Origin: Pseudoalteromonas sp. MSK9-3
Lineage (GTDB): Bacteria; Pseudomonadota; Gammaproteobacteria; Enterobacterales; Alteromonadaceae
DNA: 64,000 nt
Direction: 5' to 3'
NCBI RefSeq assembly: GCF_003590335.1
Contig: NZ_MIET01000011.1
Location: 1 to 64,000 of the forward strand
Below the pieces are notes generated by a model. The model was not told the origin of the DNA, did no database searches, and worked only from the letters and a program-made list of their open reading frames with translations. The translations under genes were made by a program, and so were the position numbers. Below are positions 16,001 to 24,441 of this stretch, piece after piece; the stretch's first letter is position 1, and every line of letters begins with the position of its first letter.

Positions 16001-16490
16001 CGCCATGCTCCATAACTTGTTGGACGTGACGGTAACCTGTTTCAGTTAGTGAGCTTTTCAGTTGCTGGGCATCCACGGTGTCGCCCACTTTAAACTGTAG
16101 TGCATTGCCATAAATAAATGCCGGCGGTGCTGTTCGCAGCATTAACGTCGCTACAGGGACAATCACCACGCTTTGTTTTTGCTTTTTAAGGGCATTTAGC
16201 GTTGCTAAGCGTTGCGATATGATGTCTTGGTGCGGTGAAAAGTGATCATAGGGAAGTGTTTCCCAATCAGGAAAGACCATGACCTGTAAATCTGGTAATA
16301 AATATTCTAACTCAGTTTCAAGGCGCAGGGCAGAGGGCGTATCTGGGGTGACGATAACAACCAATTCTGGGTTGTTTTTGATCCCTTCGCTTAATGCAAT
16401 ACTTAAACCGCTGCCGCTTAGTTGGCCCCAGTGTATTTTATCCTGTGAATTTTTAACCCAAGGTAATTCGCTCCAATGCGCTGACGCCAT
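13017..16490 (-). CDS. mfd: Transcription-repair coupling factor
   Basis: The 1157-residue protein has the usual length and layout of Mfd. An N-terminal UvrB-homology region (LEYLLPDLQVMVFPDWETLPYD, and the UvrA-binding module) comes first. The RNA-polymerase-interacting domain near 480-560 contains GQPIVHLDHGVGRYLG. The RecG-type translocase follows, with Walker A CGDVGFGKTEVA, the DEEH box VVDEEHRFGV and LTATPIPRTL, and the TRG motif region (LHQLRGRVGRSHHQAY). The C-terminal autoinhibitory TRCF domain closes it (PDDYIPDVNIRLSMYKRI). It removes RNA polymerase stalled at lesions and recruits UvrA. The ATG has GGAG upstream. All motor motifs appear intact. Confidence 0.97.
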   Translation of the reverse strand: MASAHWSELPWVKNSQDKIHWGQLSGSGLSIALSEGIKNNPELVVIVTPDTPSALRLETELEYLLPDLQVMVFPDWETLPYDHFSPHQDIISQRLATLNALKKQKQSVVIVPVATLMLRTAPPAFIYGNALQFKVGDTVDAQQLKSSLTETGYRHVQQVMEHGEFAVRGSIVDLFPMGSTTPYRFDFFDDELDTIRLFDIETQRSSDKVSEIDLLPAHEFPTNEEDIERFRVGYRSAFGASAEQDSIYMQVTKGNWPSGIEYYLPLFYENLGTIFDYLPDNATVMHLGDIENAAEEFWLDVYKRYENRKVDPLRPLLEPVRLYQPVEELFKNFNRHPRIRLSEAKLGTKAGQTNLSAKTISNVRIDHKHTDPYADILKYITAQKKQKARVVFSVETDGRRESLLTLLKPTGLKLKEFDTFQKFISSKSDVGLVVSPLEQSVYLSGEPSLSIITEQELLGVKVSQRRRRKHKYEQGQDSLIRNLAELKEGQPIVHLDHGVGRYLGLQTIDAAGVATEFVTITYANEAKLYVPVSALHMLSRYSGGEEASAPLHKLGSDVWEKAKRRAAEKVRDVAAELLDIYAKRQSKPGFSFKIDGAAYREFSDSFPFEETDDQRNAIEAVLADMQSNLAMDRLVCGDVGFGKTEVAMRGAFAAVNDNKQVAVLVPTTLLAQQHFENFKDRFADLPIEVGVLSRFNSAKDQKATLDKLNDGTIDIVIGTHKLIQENIKFNDLGLLVVDEEHRFGVRQKEKIKQLRSDVDILTLTATPIPRTLNMAMSGMRDLSIIATAPAKRLAVKTFVKERNDDLIREAILREIKRGGQVYFLHNNVETIDKTASDIAALVPEASVAVAHGQMRERELEQLMGDFYHQKHNVLVCTTIIETGIDIPSANTIIMDRADKLGLAQLHQLRGRVGRSHHQAYAYLLTRNTQTLTKDAVKRLQAIESLEVLGAGFALATHDLEIRGAGELLGDDQSGQIQSVGFTLYMEMLEQAVQALKDGKEPTLENLLQKQSDVDLKVPALLPDDYIPDVNIRLSMYKRIASATDLLELDELQVELIDRFSLLPDAAKNLFAIQALKLKASQLGINKVEANIKGGYFEFNSSTKVNPAFIIGLIQSNPSIYKMEGASKLRFAIEEKNGQERMKLINAMMDDFEKKALN

Positions 16491-16519
16491 TGAGTACTCC
16501 TAATCTATTATTCTAATTG

Positions 16520-17410
16520 TTAATCGCGGTAAATTTTACAAAGATCTTGATAATGGTCGATTCTTCTATCACGTAAATAGGGCCAAATCCGACGCACAGA
16601 TTCACTGCGTGCTTGATCAAGCTCTACAACCGCTGTTTGTTCTTCGTTTTCACTGGCATGTAGCAGCATTTCACCTTGCGGGCCGGCCACAAAAGAGTTA
16701 CCCCAAAATAATATGCCATCACTTTGCTTGCTTGGATCAGACTCGTGACCAACCCGGTTTACACTGATGACGGGTACTCCGTTAGCAATTGCATGGGCAC
16801 GCTGTGAAATGATCCAGGCATCTCGTTGTCTAATTTGTTCTGCTTGGTCGTCTCGAGGGTCCCAACCAATGGCGGTTGGATAAATTAAGATCTCGGCTCC
16901 GGCCATTGCCATTAGGCGTGCACCTTCAGGAAACCATTGATCCCAACACACTAATACGCCGAGTTTCCCAACCGAAGTGTGGATTGGTGTAAATCCCATA
17001 TCACCGGGTGTAAAATAGAATTTTTCATAAAAGCCGGGATCATCAGGAATATGCATTTTTCTATACTTTCCTGCAATGCTGCCATCATTCTCAATGACAA
17101 CGGCGGTATTGTGATATAGGCCTGTGGCCCTTTTTTCAAATAAAGAAGTTACTATAACCACGTTAAGTTCTTTGGCTAATTGACCATAAAAATCAGTGCT
17201 TGGGCCTGGGATCGGCTCGGCTAAATCAAAAAGGCCTGTTTCTTCAGTTTGGCAAAAATATAAGCTACGGTGAAGTTCTTGCAGTACCACAAGTTTGGCG
17301 CCTTGGCTTGCTGCTTCACGAATGCCTTGTTCTGTTTTTTGTATATTACTGGCCAAGTCGTCGCTGTTACTGTGTTGGACAATGCCAACTTTGAGTGGTT
17401 GAGCGCTCAT
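16520..17410 (-). CDS. aguB: N-carbamoylputrescine amidase
   Basis: The 296-residue nitrilase-superfamily protein has the Glu-Lys-Cys triad visible in VVLQELHRS, YRKMHIPDDP and VLVCWDQWFPEG. The sequence after the lysine (PDDPGFYEKFYFTPGD) is characteristic of the AguB group. It converts N-carbamoylputrescine to putrescine, ammonia and CO2, the second step from agmatine. The upstream neighbour on the same strand is agmatine deiminase (9-bp gap), so the operon makes putrescine from agmatine. AGGAA precedes the start. Confidence 0.95.
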   Translation of the reverse strand: MSAQPLKVGIVQHSNSDDLASNIQKTEQGIREAASQGAKLVVLQELHRSLYFCQTEETGLFDLAEPIPGPSTDFYGQLAKELNVVIVTSLFEKRATGLYHNTAVVIENDGSIAGKYRKMHIPDDPGFYEKFYFTPGDMGFTPIHTSVGKLGVLVCWDQWFPEGARLMAMAGAEILIYPTAIGWDPRDDQAEQIRQRDAWIISQRAHAIANGVPVISVNRVGHESDPSKQSDGILFWGNSFVAGPQGEMLLHASENEEQTAVVELDQARSESVRRIWPYLRDRRIDHYQDLCKIYRD

Positions 17411-17419
17411 AGTGTGTTC

Positions 17420-18457
17420 CTACTTTAAAAAGCCACGGGGTAGTTGCATCGTAATACAATGCAAACTGCCAAATTGATGAATAAGTGGTAAACAGTCAAT
17501 GCCTATTGCCGTGTGGTTAGGGTATGCTTTTTGTACTTGCTGAACAGCTAAGCTGTCATGGTCATCGCCGTATATTGGTACTAATACCGTGTTATTTAAG
17601 ATCAAATAATTTGCATATGTGGCTGGCAAGCGCTCATTGTCTTTATTAAAAATCGGCTTTGGCCAGGGTAAAGGAATTAAACTATAAGGTTTGCCTTGCG
17701 CCGTTATAAATGACTCTAGTTGCATTTTCATCGCGGTTAAGGCATTAAAGTGCTCATCATCAGCACTGTCACAAGCAACATAAACGAGGGTGTTGTTAGG
17801 CGCGAATCGAACCAACGTATCGATATGGCTATCGGTATCATCGCCTGCGAGGTATCCATGGTCAACCCATAAAAACGCGTGTGCTCCGAGTTGCTCAGAT
17901 AATGTGGCTTCAATTTGTGTCTGACTTAGCGTTGGGTTTCGATTTGGATTTAGCAAGCATTCAGATGTAGAGAGTAAGACGCCTGATTCGTTAATTTCAA
18001 TACCGCCGCCTTCAAGTACAAACTCACTGGAGTGAAACGCGACTTGCTTATTCATAACCTGCGCTGCAAGTTGTTTATTAATATTGTTATCGAGGTCTGC
18101 GGCATATTTGTTGCCCCAGCCATTGAAAACGAAATCAACAACGCGTAACTCACCGCTAGGGTTGGCTGTAGTTAGCGGCCCGTGATCTCTAGCCCATGTG
18201 TCATTACAAGGGGCTACCACAAATACGATGGTGCTCATATCAACATCGGCTTCAGCTAATAGAGCGAAAATGTGCATTTTCAGCGCGTCTGAGTGGGCAA
18301 CGATCAGTACTTTTTGTACTTGCGATATTTGCTGGCACAAAGTGACGTAGACAGGCTCTACATCAGATAAAATATCCACCCAGTCGGTGTTTTTATGGGG
18401 CCACGTAAGCATGATAGCATCTTGCGTTGCCCATTCAGGTAAAAGTCTAAAGCTCAT
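17420..18457 (-). CDS. aguA: Agmatine deiminase
   Basis: The 345-residue protein starts at ATG 18457; a TTG four codons upstream is rejected. It is a porphyromonas-type peptidylarginine deiminase fold enzyme with DTWARDHGP, FVLEGGGIE, WVDHGYLAGDDTDSH and the catalytic Cys in GSLHCITMQLPRG. It hydrolyses agmatine to N-carbamoylputrescine, which the next gene product cleaves. An arginine decarboxylase is not in the window. Confidence 0.95.
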   Translation of the reverse strand: MSFRLLPEWATQDAIMLTWPHKNTDWVDILSDVEPVYVTLCQQISQVQKVLIVAHSDALKMHIFALLAEADVDMSTIVFVVAPCNDTWARDHGPLTTANPSGELRVVDFVFNGWGNKYAADLDNNINKQLAAQVMNKQVAFHSSEFVLEGGGIEINESGVLLSTSECLLNPNRNPTLSQTQIEATLSEQLGAHAFLWVDHGYLAGDDTDSHIDTLVRFAPNNTLVYVACDSADDEHFNALTAMKMQLESFITAQGKPYSLIPLPWPKPIFNKDNERLPATYANYLILNNTVLVPIYGDDHDSLAVQQVQKAYPNHTAIGIDCLPLIHQFGSLHCITMQLPRGFLK

Positions 18458-18511
18458 GATGTTACACAAATAAATTTCTAAGCAATTAGTTTATCATTCT
18501 TAGCTATGCTG

Positions 18512-19108
18512 TCAGCTATTTTGTGCTTTATTCTGTGCTAACTGACGCTTTTTTAGTTGTCTGGTTTGTGCATGTAAACTTGCTCTTACGACGAGTTCTT
18601 GGTCTGAGTCTCTAATTTGAACAAAGGCAAGGGTATGTTGTATTTTTTCAGGTTCAAGACGCTCAGTTGCAATCACCTGTGTATAACAATAAATTGCACT
18701 GGCTTCATGGTTTAAAAAAAGCTTTGTTCTCAGGTGTGTTCCGATGGCCATTTTTTCAGGTAAGGTTACTTTTAAACCTCCTCCGCCGTAACTATCACAG
18801 TAGACATTGTCTTCATCAGGCTGCTCTGTTGCTAAAATATGGCTCATGATAAGATCTATTTTACGAGACTGAGCTTGTAAAAATGATGCAAGCTCGGTAG
18901 CGACATCCCCTAAATTCCTTAACGGACGTAACGCGTTGCTGTCTAGTTCATTGATCTCGTTTGCGAGCTTGAACAGTGCGGGAATATTGCTTTCGAGTTC
19001 CGCTTGAGTTTGTGGCACTTGAGTGCTCTGGACGACAAATAAATTGACTTGATTACTATCGTCTACTTGGAAGTATTCGTCGAAAGTACTTTGTAGGCTA
19101 CCGCTCAT
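18512..19108 (-). CDS. PilZ-like domain protein
   Basis: The 198-residue soluble protein has a C-terminal half with the PilZ strand pattern, including DSYGGGGLKVTLPEKMAIGTHL, which matches the D/NxSxxG element of c-di-GMP-binding PilZ domains. The partner RxxxR is not clear (SRKIDLIMSHIL precedes it), so nucleotide binding is uncertain. The N-terminal 90 residues are helical without a known family. It lies on the agu strand after a 54-bp gap; it may be a separate unit. Confidence 0.6.
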   Translation of the reverse strand: MSGSLQSTFDEYFQVDDSNQVNLFVVQSTQVPQTQAELESNIPALFKLANEINELDSNALRPLRNLGDVATELASFLQAQSRKIDLIMSHILATEQPDEDNVYCDSYGGGGLKVTLPEKMAIGTHLRTKLFLNHEASAIYCYTQVIATERLEPEKIQHTLAFVQIRDSDQELVVRASLHAQTRQLKKRQLAQNKAQNS

Positions 19109-19155
19109 ATATAGTTCTATAACTGACTTTTTATTTAATCTTAACGGCTTATACT

Positions 19156-19184
19156 AAAAAACGCCAACTTTGCAGTTGGCGTTT
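19156..19184 (-). terminator. Terminator of the RND pump operon
   Basis: The stem AACGCCAAC with GTTGGCGTT around a small loop is followed on the minus strand by a T6 run. It lies about 20 bp beyond the permease stop. Confidence 0.85.
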
Positions 19185-19202
19185 ATTTTTATAGGCTAAG
19201 AG

Positions 19203-22200
19203 TTAAACAAGTCCTTCTTGTGTTTCGACATGTTCTTTTTTATGTTGCATTGCAATTTCATCTGCTAATTCTTGCTTCTTTCTGGTTTCTGTTAGTTTAC
19301 GGTTAGTGAGCCAAAAGAAAAACAAGGGAACAAAGAATATTGCGAGGAATGTCGCTGCTATCATACCTCCCATTACCCCTGTCCCAACGCTGTGCCGTGC
19401 GCCAGCACCTGCACCTGAGCTTAAAACAAGCGGGACCACGCCCAATATAAAGGCCAATGATGTCATAATAATGGGTCTAAAACGTAACCTCGCAGCCTCA
19501 AGTGCCGCTGCACTGGCACTCCAACCCTGTTGGTATTTCATCAGCGCATATTCAACGATGAGTATGGCATTTTTACTAGCAAGACCTAGTAGCGTGACAA
19601 GTCCAATTTGAAAATACACATCATTAGTGAGGCCAGCTATCCAAACAGAAATAAGTGCGCCAAACGTGCCAAAGGGCAGTGCTAACAATACAGATAAAGG
19701 CAAAGACCACCGTTCATACAGTGCAGCGAGTATTAAAAACACCATGATCACTGCAAGTCCAAGGGCTAAACCGGTTGTGCCTGAACTTTGCTTTTCTTGG
19801 TAGGCAGATCCTGTCCAGTCGTAAGTCATGTCGGGCGGTAATACTAACTTAGCAATACGTTCCATTTCTGCAATGGCTTGACCAGAGCTATATCCCGGCG
19901 CAGCTTCGCCCAATAATTTAACCGCTGACAAATTGTTATATCGCTCTAAGTTTTCGGGCCCTCTGCTATACTCAACTTTTGTGAATGCTGATATAGGCAC
20001 CATGTCTCCTTGGTTATTCTTCACATAAATTCGGCCCACGTCTTCTGGTGTCATTCTAAACTCAGCTTCAGCTGATAGTAGTACTTGCCAGGCTCGCCCA
20101 AATTTATTGAAATCATTGACGTAATAGGTGCCTAAATTAGCGCCCAACGCTGTAAAAGCACTATTAATATTTACTCCCATTGCGCGTGCTTGCTCTCGAT
20201 CCATGTGAACTTTGAGCTGCGGTGCATTAGGCCGCCATAATGTTTGCAAGCTTGCCAATACTGGGCTTTTTTGTGCTTCAGCCATCACTAATTGCATACC
20301 TTGCTTTAGCTTTTCATGACCGCCAGCTCCTTTATTTTGTAAGTAGACTTCAAAGCCGCCAGTGTTTCCTAGGCCAAATATCGGTGGAGGGTTAAAGGCA
20401 AGTACTAGCGCTTCATTAATATGCGCCGTTTTCATATAGAGTTCACCAACGAGTGACTTCGTATCTATTTCTCTTTCGTCCCAGTGCTTTTGGGTGACAA
20501 ATAGCGTTGCGGCACTATTTTTGTAACCGCCTCCGATAAAGTCAAAGCCCGTGAAAGCGACAACATTTTCATTCGCTGGATTTGACTGTACGGCTGCTAT
20601 GACTTCATCAACCACTTTTGCGGTGCGCTCTAATGACGCACCATCGGGTAAGAAAATCGCTGAGACATAATATCCTTGGTCTTCATCAGGTACTAATGAG
20701 CCTGGTGTATTTTTCCATAGTAAACCTGTTGCGGTGATCATGGCTGTGACTAATACTAACCCCAACAAGCCCCGTCGCACCATAAAGCTTACAGCACCCA
20801 CATACTTACCGGTTATCTTGGTAAACCATGCGTTAAACCATAAGAAAAAAGCGGCTGTTTGTTTATGCTCTTGTTTTAAAATAAGCACACACAGGGCAGG
20901 GGTCATTGTTAATGCAACAACACCAGACAAACTCACCGCAATTGAAATTGTGATGGCAAACTGTCTGAATAATTCACCGGTTAACCCGCCTAAGAAGGCG
21001 ATTGGCACGAACACTGAACACAGTACTAACACAATGGCAATGACGGGGCCACTGACCTCTTTCATAGCTTGTATTGCCGCATCTCTGGCTGATGCTTTTT
21101 GTTCATGCATGATACGCTCGACATTTTCTAACACGACGATTGCATCATCAACCACAATACCAATTGATAGCACCATGCCGAATAAAGTTAAGGTATTGAT
21201 CGAATAACCTAGCATATACATCCCCGCAAATGTACCAAGTAAAGAGACGGGGACCGCTAAGGTTGGAATGAGCGTAGCGCGCCAATTTTGTAAAAATAAA
21301 TAGACTACCAAGAACACCAAAACCATGGCTTCAACGAGCGTTATGATCACTTCTCGGATTGATACTTCCACAAAACGGGTCGTGTCGTATGATGTTACAT
21401 GTGCTAAACCAATGGGGAACTGCGTTTTTAACTCTTCAATCGTACGATTAACTTGGTCAGCGACGTCTAACGCATTGGCACCAGGCTGTAGGAATATGCC
21501 AAGTAAAACTGCTTCTTTACCATTGAATGTACCCGCAAAATCGTAATCCTTTGAGCCCAATTCAACGCGGGCAACATCTTTAAGCCTTAGATTTGACCCA
21601 TCAGGGTTAGCACGAATTATGATGTTATCAAACTCTTCGGGTGTAGATAGGCGTCCTTGTGCAGTAACGCTGTAGACTAACTCTTGGGCATGCTCAGAAG
21701 TGGGAGTTGCACCAATTTTCCCCGCTGCATATTGGGAATTTTGCTCGCGAATAGCGCCTGCAACTTCTTCCACAGTAACAGCGAGTTGGCTCATAATGTC
21801 GGGTCTTAGCCATACACGCATTGCATAATCTTTTGCACCGAAAATTTGCACACTGGTTGTGCCGGGTATTCGTTTAATGCGGTCTAGAATGTTCATTGTT
21901 ACATAATTAGAAGTCCACAAACTGGTCCGAGTGTTATCGGGGGAGTAGAAAGCGTGTACCTGTAAGAAACTAGATGAACCTTTAGTCACTTGCACGCCTT
22001 GTCGACGAGTCTCTTCAGGGAGTCTTGCTTCAACTTGTTTTACCCGGTTATTAACGTCTACCGCGGCTTGGTCAACATCAGTGCCAATTTCAAACGTAAC
22101 GGCAATGGTCGTTGCACCCGCACTGGTGCTGGTTGAACTCATGTACATCATGCCTTCAACACCCGTAATAGCATTTTCAATGGGCGCTGCGACAGTTTGT

Positions 22201-22376
22201 TCTAGCACTTCTGCTGAGGCACCAGGGTAAGCTGCGGTAACTTGCACGACAGGGGGGGCGATTTCTGGATATTGCGCTACAGGCAAGCTGCGCATAGCGG
22301 CAAGACCAGCCAATACAATGACGATAGAAATAACAAATGCGAATATAGGTCTATCAATGAAATAACGAGAGAACAT
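19203..22376 (-). CDS. RND multidrug efflux permease (HAE1/AcrB type)
   Basis: The 1057-residue inner-membrane protein starts at ATG 22376 with GGAGAG at the right distance; six extra codons upstream overlap the adaptor gene and are rejected. It begins MFSRYFIDRPIFAFVISIVI, as AcrB/MexB do. It contains TM4 GIVVDDAIVVLENVER with the proton-relay Asp pair, the usual two large periplasmic loops, and the closing TM11-12 (GVVPLVLSSGAGAGARHSVG). It exports drugs, dyes, bile salts or solvents by proton antiport. No outer-membrane TolC-type gene is next to it, so it probably shares a genomic TolC. Confidence 0.95.
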   Translation of the reverse strand: MFSRYFIDRPIFAFVISIVIVLAGLAAMRSLPVAQYPEIAPPVVQVTAAYPGASAEVLEQTVAAPIENAITGVEGMMYMSSTSTSAGATTIAVTFEIGTDVDQAAVDVNNRVKQVEARLPEETRRQGVQVTKGSSSFLQVHAFYSPDNTRTSLWTSNYVTMNILDRIKRIPGTTSVQIFGAKDYAMRVWLRPDIMSQLAVTVEEVAGAIREQNSQYAAGKIGATPTSEHAQELVYSVTAQGRLSTPEEFDNIIIRANPDGSNLRLKDVARVELGSKDYDFAGTFNGKEAVLLGIFLQPGANALDVADQVNRTIEELKTQFPIGLAHVTSYDTTRFVEVSIREVIITLVEAMVLVFLVVYLFLQNWRATLIPTLAVPVSLLGTFAGMYMLGYSINTLTLFGMVLSIGIVVDDAIVVLENVERIMHEQKASARDAAIQAMKEVSGPVIAIVLVLCSVFVPIAFLGGLTGELFRQFAITISIAVSLSGVVALTMTPALCVLILKQEHKQTAAFFLWFNAWFTKITGKYVGAVSFMVRRGLLGLVLVTAMITATGLLWKNTPGSLVPDEDQGYYVSAIFLPDGASLERTAKVVDEVIAAVQSNPANENVVAFTGFDFIGGGYKNSAATLFVTQKHWDEREIDTKSLVGELYMKTAHINEALVLAFNPPPIFGLGNTGGFEVYLQNKGAGGHEKLKQGMQLVMAEAQKSPVLASLQTLWRPNAPQLKVHMDREQARAMGVNINSAFTALGANLGTYYVNDFNKFGRAWQVLLSAEAEFRMTPEDVGRIYVKNNQGDMVPISAFTKVEYSRGPENLERYNNLSAVKLLGEAAPGYSSGQAIAEMERIAKLVLPPDMTYDWTGSAYQEKQSSGTTGLALGLAVIMVFLILAALYERWSLPLSVLLALPFGTFGALISVWIAGLTNDVYFQIGLVTLLGLASKNAILIVEYALMKYQQGWSASAAALEAARLRFRPIIMTSLAFILGVVPLVLSSGAGAGARHSVGTGVMGGMIAATFLAIFFVPLFFFWLTNRKLTETRKKQELADEIAMQHKKEHVETQEGLV

Positions 22377-22380
22377 GGTG

Positions 22381-23553
22381 TTACTCTCCTTCACTTACGA
22401 TAGTAATGGGCATACCTGGAAAGAAAATGCGTGCAATACCTTCTGTGATCACAGGCTGCCCATCAGTCAAGCCACTCCTGATCACCCAAAAATTACCATC
22501 ATTGACTCTTACCCATTCACCCACTTCAACGGGGGCGGGTAGCGCAACCATTGCGCCTTGCTCATTTTCAGTGGCGACATAGACGAATTTACCCGTGCCA
22601 TTGTCTAAGACTGCACGTTGAGGCAAGAGGACGGCATTATTACGCACTGCGCCAATAAGTTGAACACGGACAAATTGACCTGGTCGTAGTTGGCCATTTG
22701 GATTATTTACCTTGGCCTGCATTTCACTGGTGCCGGTGTAGCGATTAACGCGTACATCACTAAAATTGACTTTTCCTACATTATTGTGTCGTGAGCCATC
22801 TTGTAATATTAGCTGAGCTTCAAACTCGTTATTCGTGGGTAGAGTTAAACTGCCACTGTCGACATCTTTGCGCATTTGCAACTGCTCTCGCTCAGAAAAC
22901 CCAAACCTTACCCGCATCGTATCTGTTTCTGTGAGCTGAGTGAGTAATATTTCGGGACCAGATACATAGCTTCCTTCGGAAATAAGCTCACGACCAATAA
23001 TGCCAGATACAGGTGATTTGACTTGGGCATATTCCAGATCGAGTTTAACTTCATTTAAGACGACCTTTGCAGAAGCTAAGTTTGCAACAGCAATATCATA
23101 GTTAGATGCAGCGTTATCAAAGTCTCTTTTTGATACTGAACGCTCATTTTTTAGCTTGCGTAATCTATCACGCTCTCGCTGAGCTTGCTCTACACTTGCT
23201 TGTGCGGCATTAAGCTCTGCTTGCGCTTTTTCAACTTCTAACGTAAAAGGCACAAGGTCGAGTGTAAATAGTGATTGGCCTGCAGCTACTTTTTGACCCT
23301 CTTCAAAGTTGCGAGATGCGACAATACCGGATACTCGAGCTCGAATTTCTACCTCTTTATTACCTGCAAGTGTGGCCGGTAATTTTATTGTGATAGGGGT
23401 AGACTCCCTTGTGACTTTTTGAATACTAACTTGTGCGGGTGGCATTCCACCTGGCGCAGCGGCTGGCGGGGCTTCTTGACATGCACTTAAGAGCGCAACA
23501 GAAGTCATTGCGATAGAAAAAAGTTTTACACGACTGCTAAACTGGGGGTACAT
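22381..23553 (-). CDS. RND efflux periplasmic adaptor (MFP) lipoprotein
   Basis: The 390-residue protein starts at ATG 23553 with GGAG upstream; sixteen codons of in-frame extension are rejected because a lipoprotein signal begins here and ends LLSACQ. It has the AcrA pattern: lipoyl halves (EIRARVSGIV, YAQVKSPVSGIIGRELI), a long coiled-coil hairpin between them (about 115-180, rich in Ala, Gln and Arg) and a beta-barrel (VNPNGQLRPGQFVRV-like). It links the permease to the outer-membrane channel. It lies 4 bp before the permease gene, so the two are one operon. Confidence 0.93.
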   Translation of the reverse strand: MYPQFSSRVKLFSIAMTSVALLSACQEAPPAAAPGGMPPAQVSIQKVTRESTPITIKLPATLAGNKEVEIRARVSGIVASRNFEEGQKVAAGQSLFTLDLVPFTLEVEKAQAELNAAQASVEQAQRERDRLRKLKNERSVSKRDFDNAASNYDIAVANLASAKVVLNEVKLDLEYAQVKSPVSGIIGRELISEGSYVSGPEILLTQLTETDTMRVRFGFSEREQLQMRKDVDSGSLTLPTNNEFEAQLILQDGSRHNNVGKVNFSDVRVNRYTGTSEMQAKVNNPNGQLRPGQFVRVQLIGAVRNNAVLLPQRAVLDNGTGKFVYVATENEQGAMVALPAPVEVGEWVRVNDGNFWVIRSGLTDGQPVITEGIARIFFPGMPITIVSEGE

Positions 23554-23723
23554 AAACACTCCAAATCCTATTTTTATGCCATTTAATTGATTTATAGACA
23601 TAAGTGTTATTGTGAGTTGGCAATATAGTGGGTCAGGAGGATTGACAACTCAAAAAGACTACCTTGCACTGTTCATTTCATACCCTATAACGAATAAAGT
23701 AAAGGCTGAAGGTCGACTTTTGT

Positions 23724-23745
23724 GCAAGTATACGCAAGTGTATAC
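23724..23745. promoter_or_regulatory. Candidate TetR operator between divergent pump and regulator genes
   Basis: GTATAC occurs twice with a 6-nt spacer; because the hexamer is itself palindromic, the site is both an inverted repeat and a direct repeat of GCAAGT(G)TATAC. It lies in the 285-bp region between the adaptor and the TetR-type gene, the usual place for autoregulatory operators. Confidence 0.5.
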
Positions 23746-23838
23746 CGATTTTAAATCTAGGTAAACGGTGTCGTGTACTTTTTATTTCGCCAAGTTTTGA
23801 TTAAAATAAGAGACTCATACTCTGAATATAAGCTCACT

Positions 23839-24441
23839 ATGCCAGACTTTTCCGTAAAACAGCAGGATATACTGCAAGCGGCTATTGCTCAATTTGCACA
23901 GTTTGGTCTTTCAGCAACCACAATGGAAGGGATCAGCAAAGCTGCGAATGTGTCAAAGCGAACACTGTACAAGCACTTTCCAACTAAAGATGCGCTCTTT
24001 GATACGGTTGTAGCTCAGCTTATTGAACGGATCACCCCGTTAACGGCGATTCAATTTATTCCACATTATCAATTTGACACACAACTTAAGCATTTGGCTA
24101 TGAGTGCCCTTGAGTTATTAAACGATGAAGATTATTTAACGCTGTCGAGAATTGTGATCATTGAGTCTATGCGGTCTAGAAAACAAGCAGACAGTTTGAA
24201 TCAACGATTTATTGACTGTGAGAAGGCAATGTTACAATGGTTTAAAGATGCTTCAAATACAGATTGTTTAGGATCAATCAGCCCTGAATTTGCAGCCGGT
24301 TTTTTTTGGGGGGCATTAAAAAAGCTCAGCTATTGGGACCAAGCAATCAGTTGGAAAGCGCCGCTAGATGAAGCAGCGCTTAACGAGTTAGTGGAGCAGG
24401 TGTGTAATATATTTTGTAACGGGGTTACTCAAGGCCAATAA
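23839..24441 (+). CDS. TetR-family repressor of the adjacent RND pump
   Basis: The 200-residue protein is read from ATG 23839 because the domain starts there; an ORF start at 23773 adds 22 unlikely residues. An N-terminal TetR helix-turn-helix (DILQAAIAQFAQFGLSATTM, then SKAANVSKRTLYKHFPTKDALF) is followed by a ligand-binding helical domain of the AcrR C-terminal type (FFWGALKKLSYWDQ). It is divergent from the adaptor-permease operon and probably represses it. Its last 17 bp overlap the 3' end of the convergent ABC gene. Confidence 0.88.
   Translation: MPDFSVKQQDILQAAIAQFAQFGLSATTMEGISKAANVSKRTLYKHFPTKDALFDTVVAQLIERITPLTAIQFIPHYQFDTQLKHLAMSALELLNDEDYLTLSRIVIIESMRSRKQADSLNQRFIDCEKAMLQWFKDASNTDCLGSISPEFAAGFFWGALKKLSYWDQAISWKAPLDEAALNELVEQVCNIFCNGVTQGQ

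Noticed and set aside
20734-21207. 157-codon ORF opposite the RND permease
   Set aside because: Antisense shadow of the conserved transmembrane region, with low-complexity Thr/Asn-rich translation.
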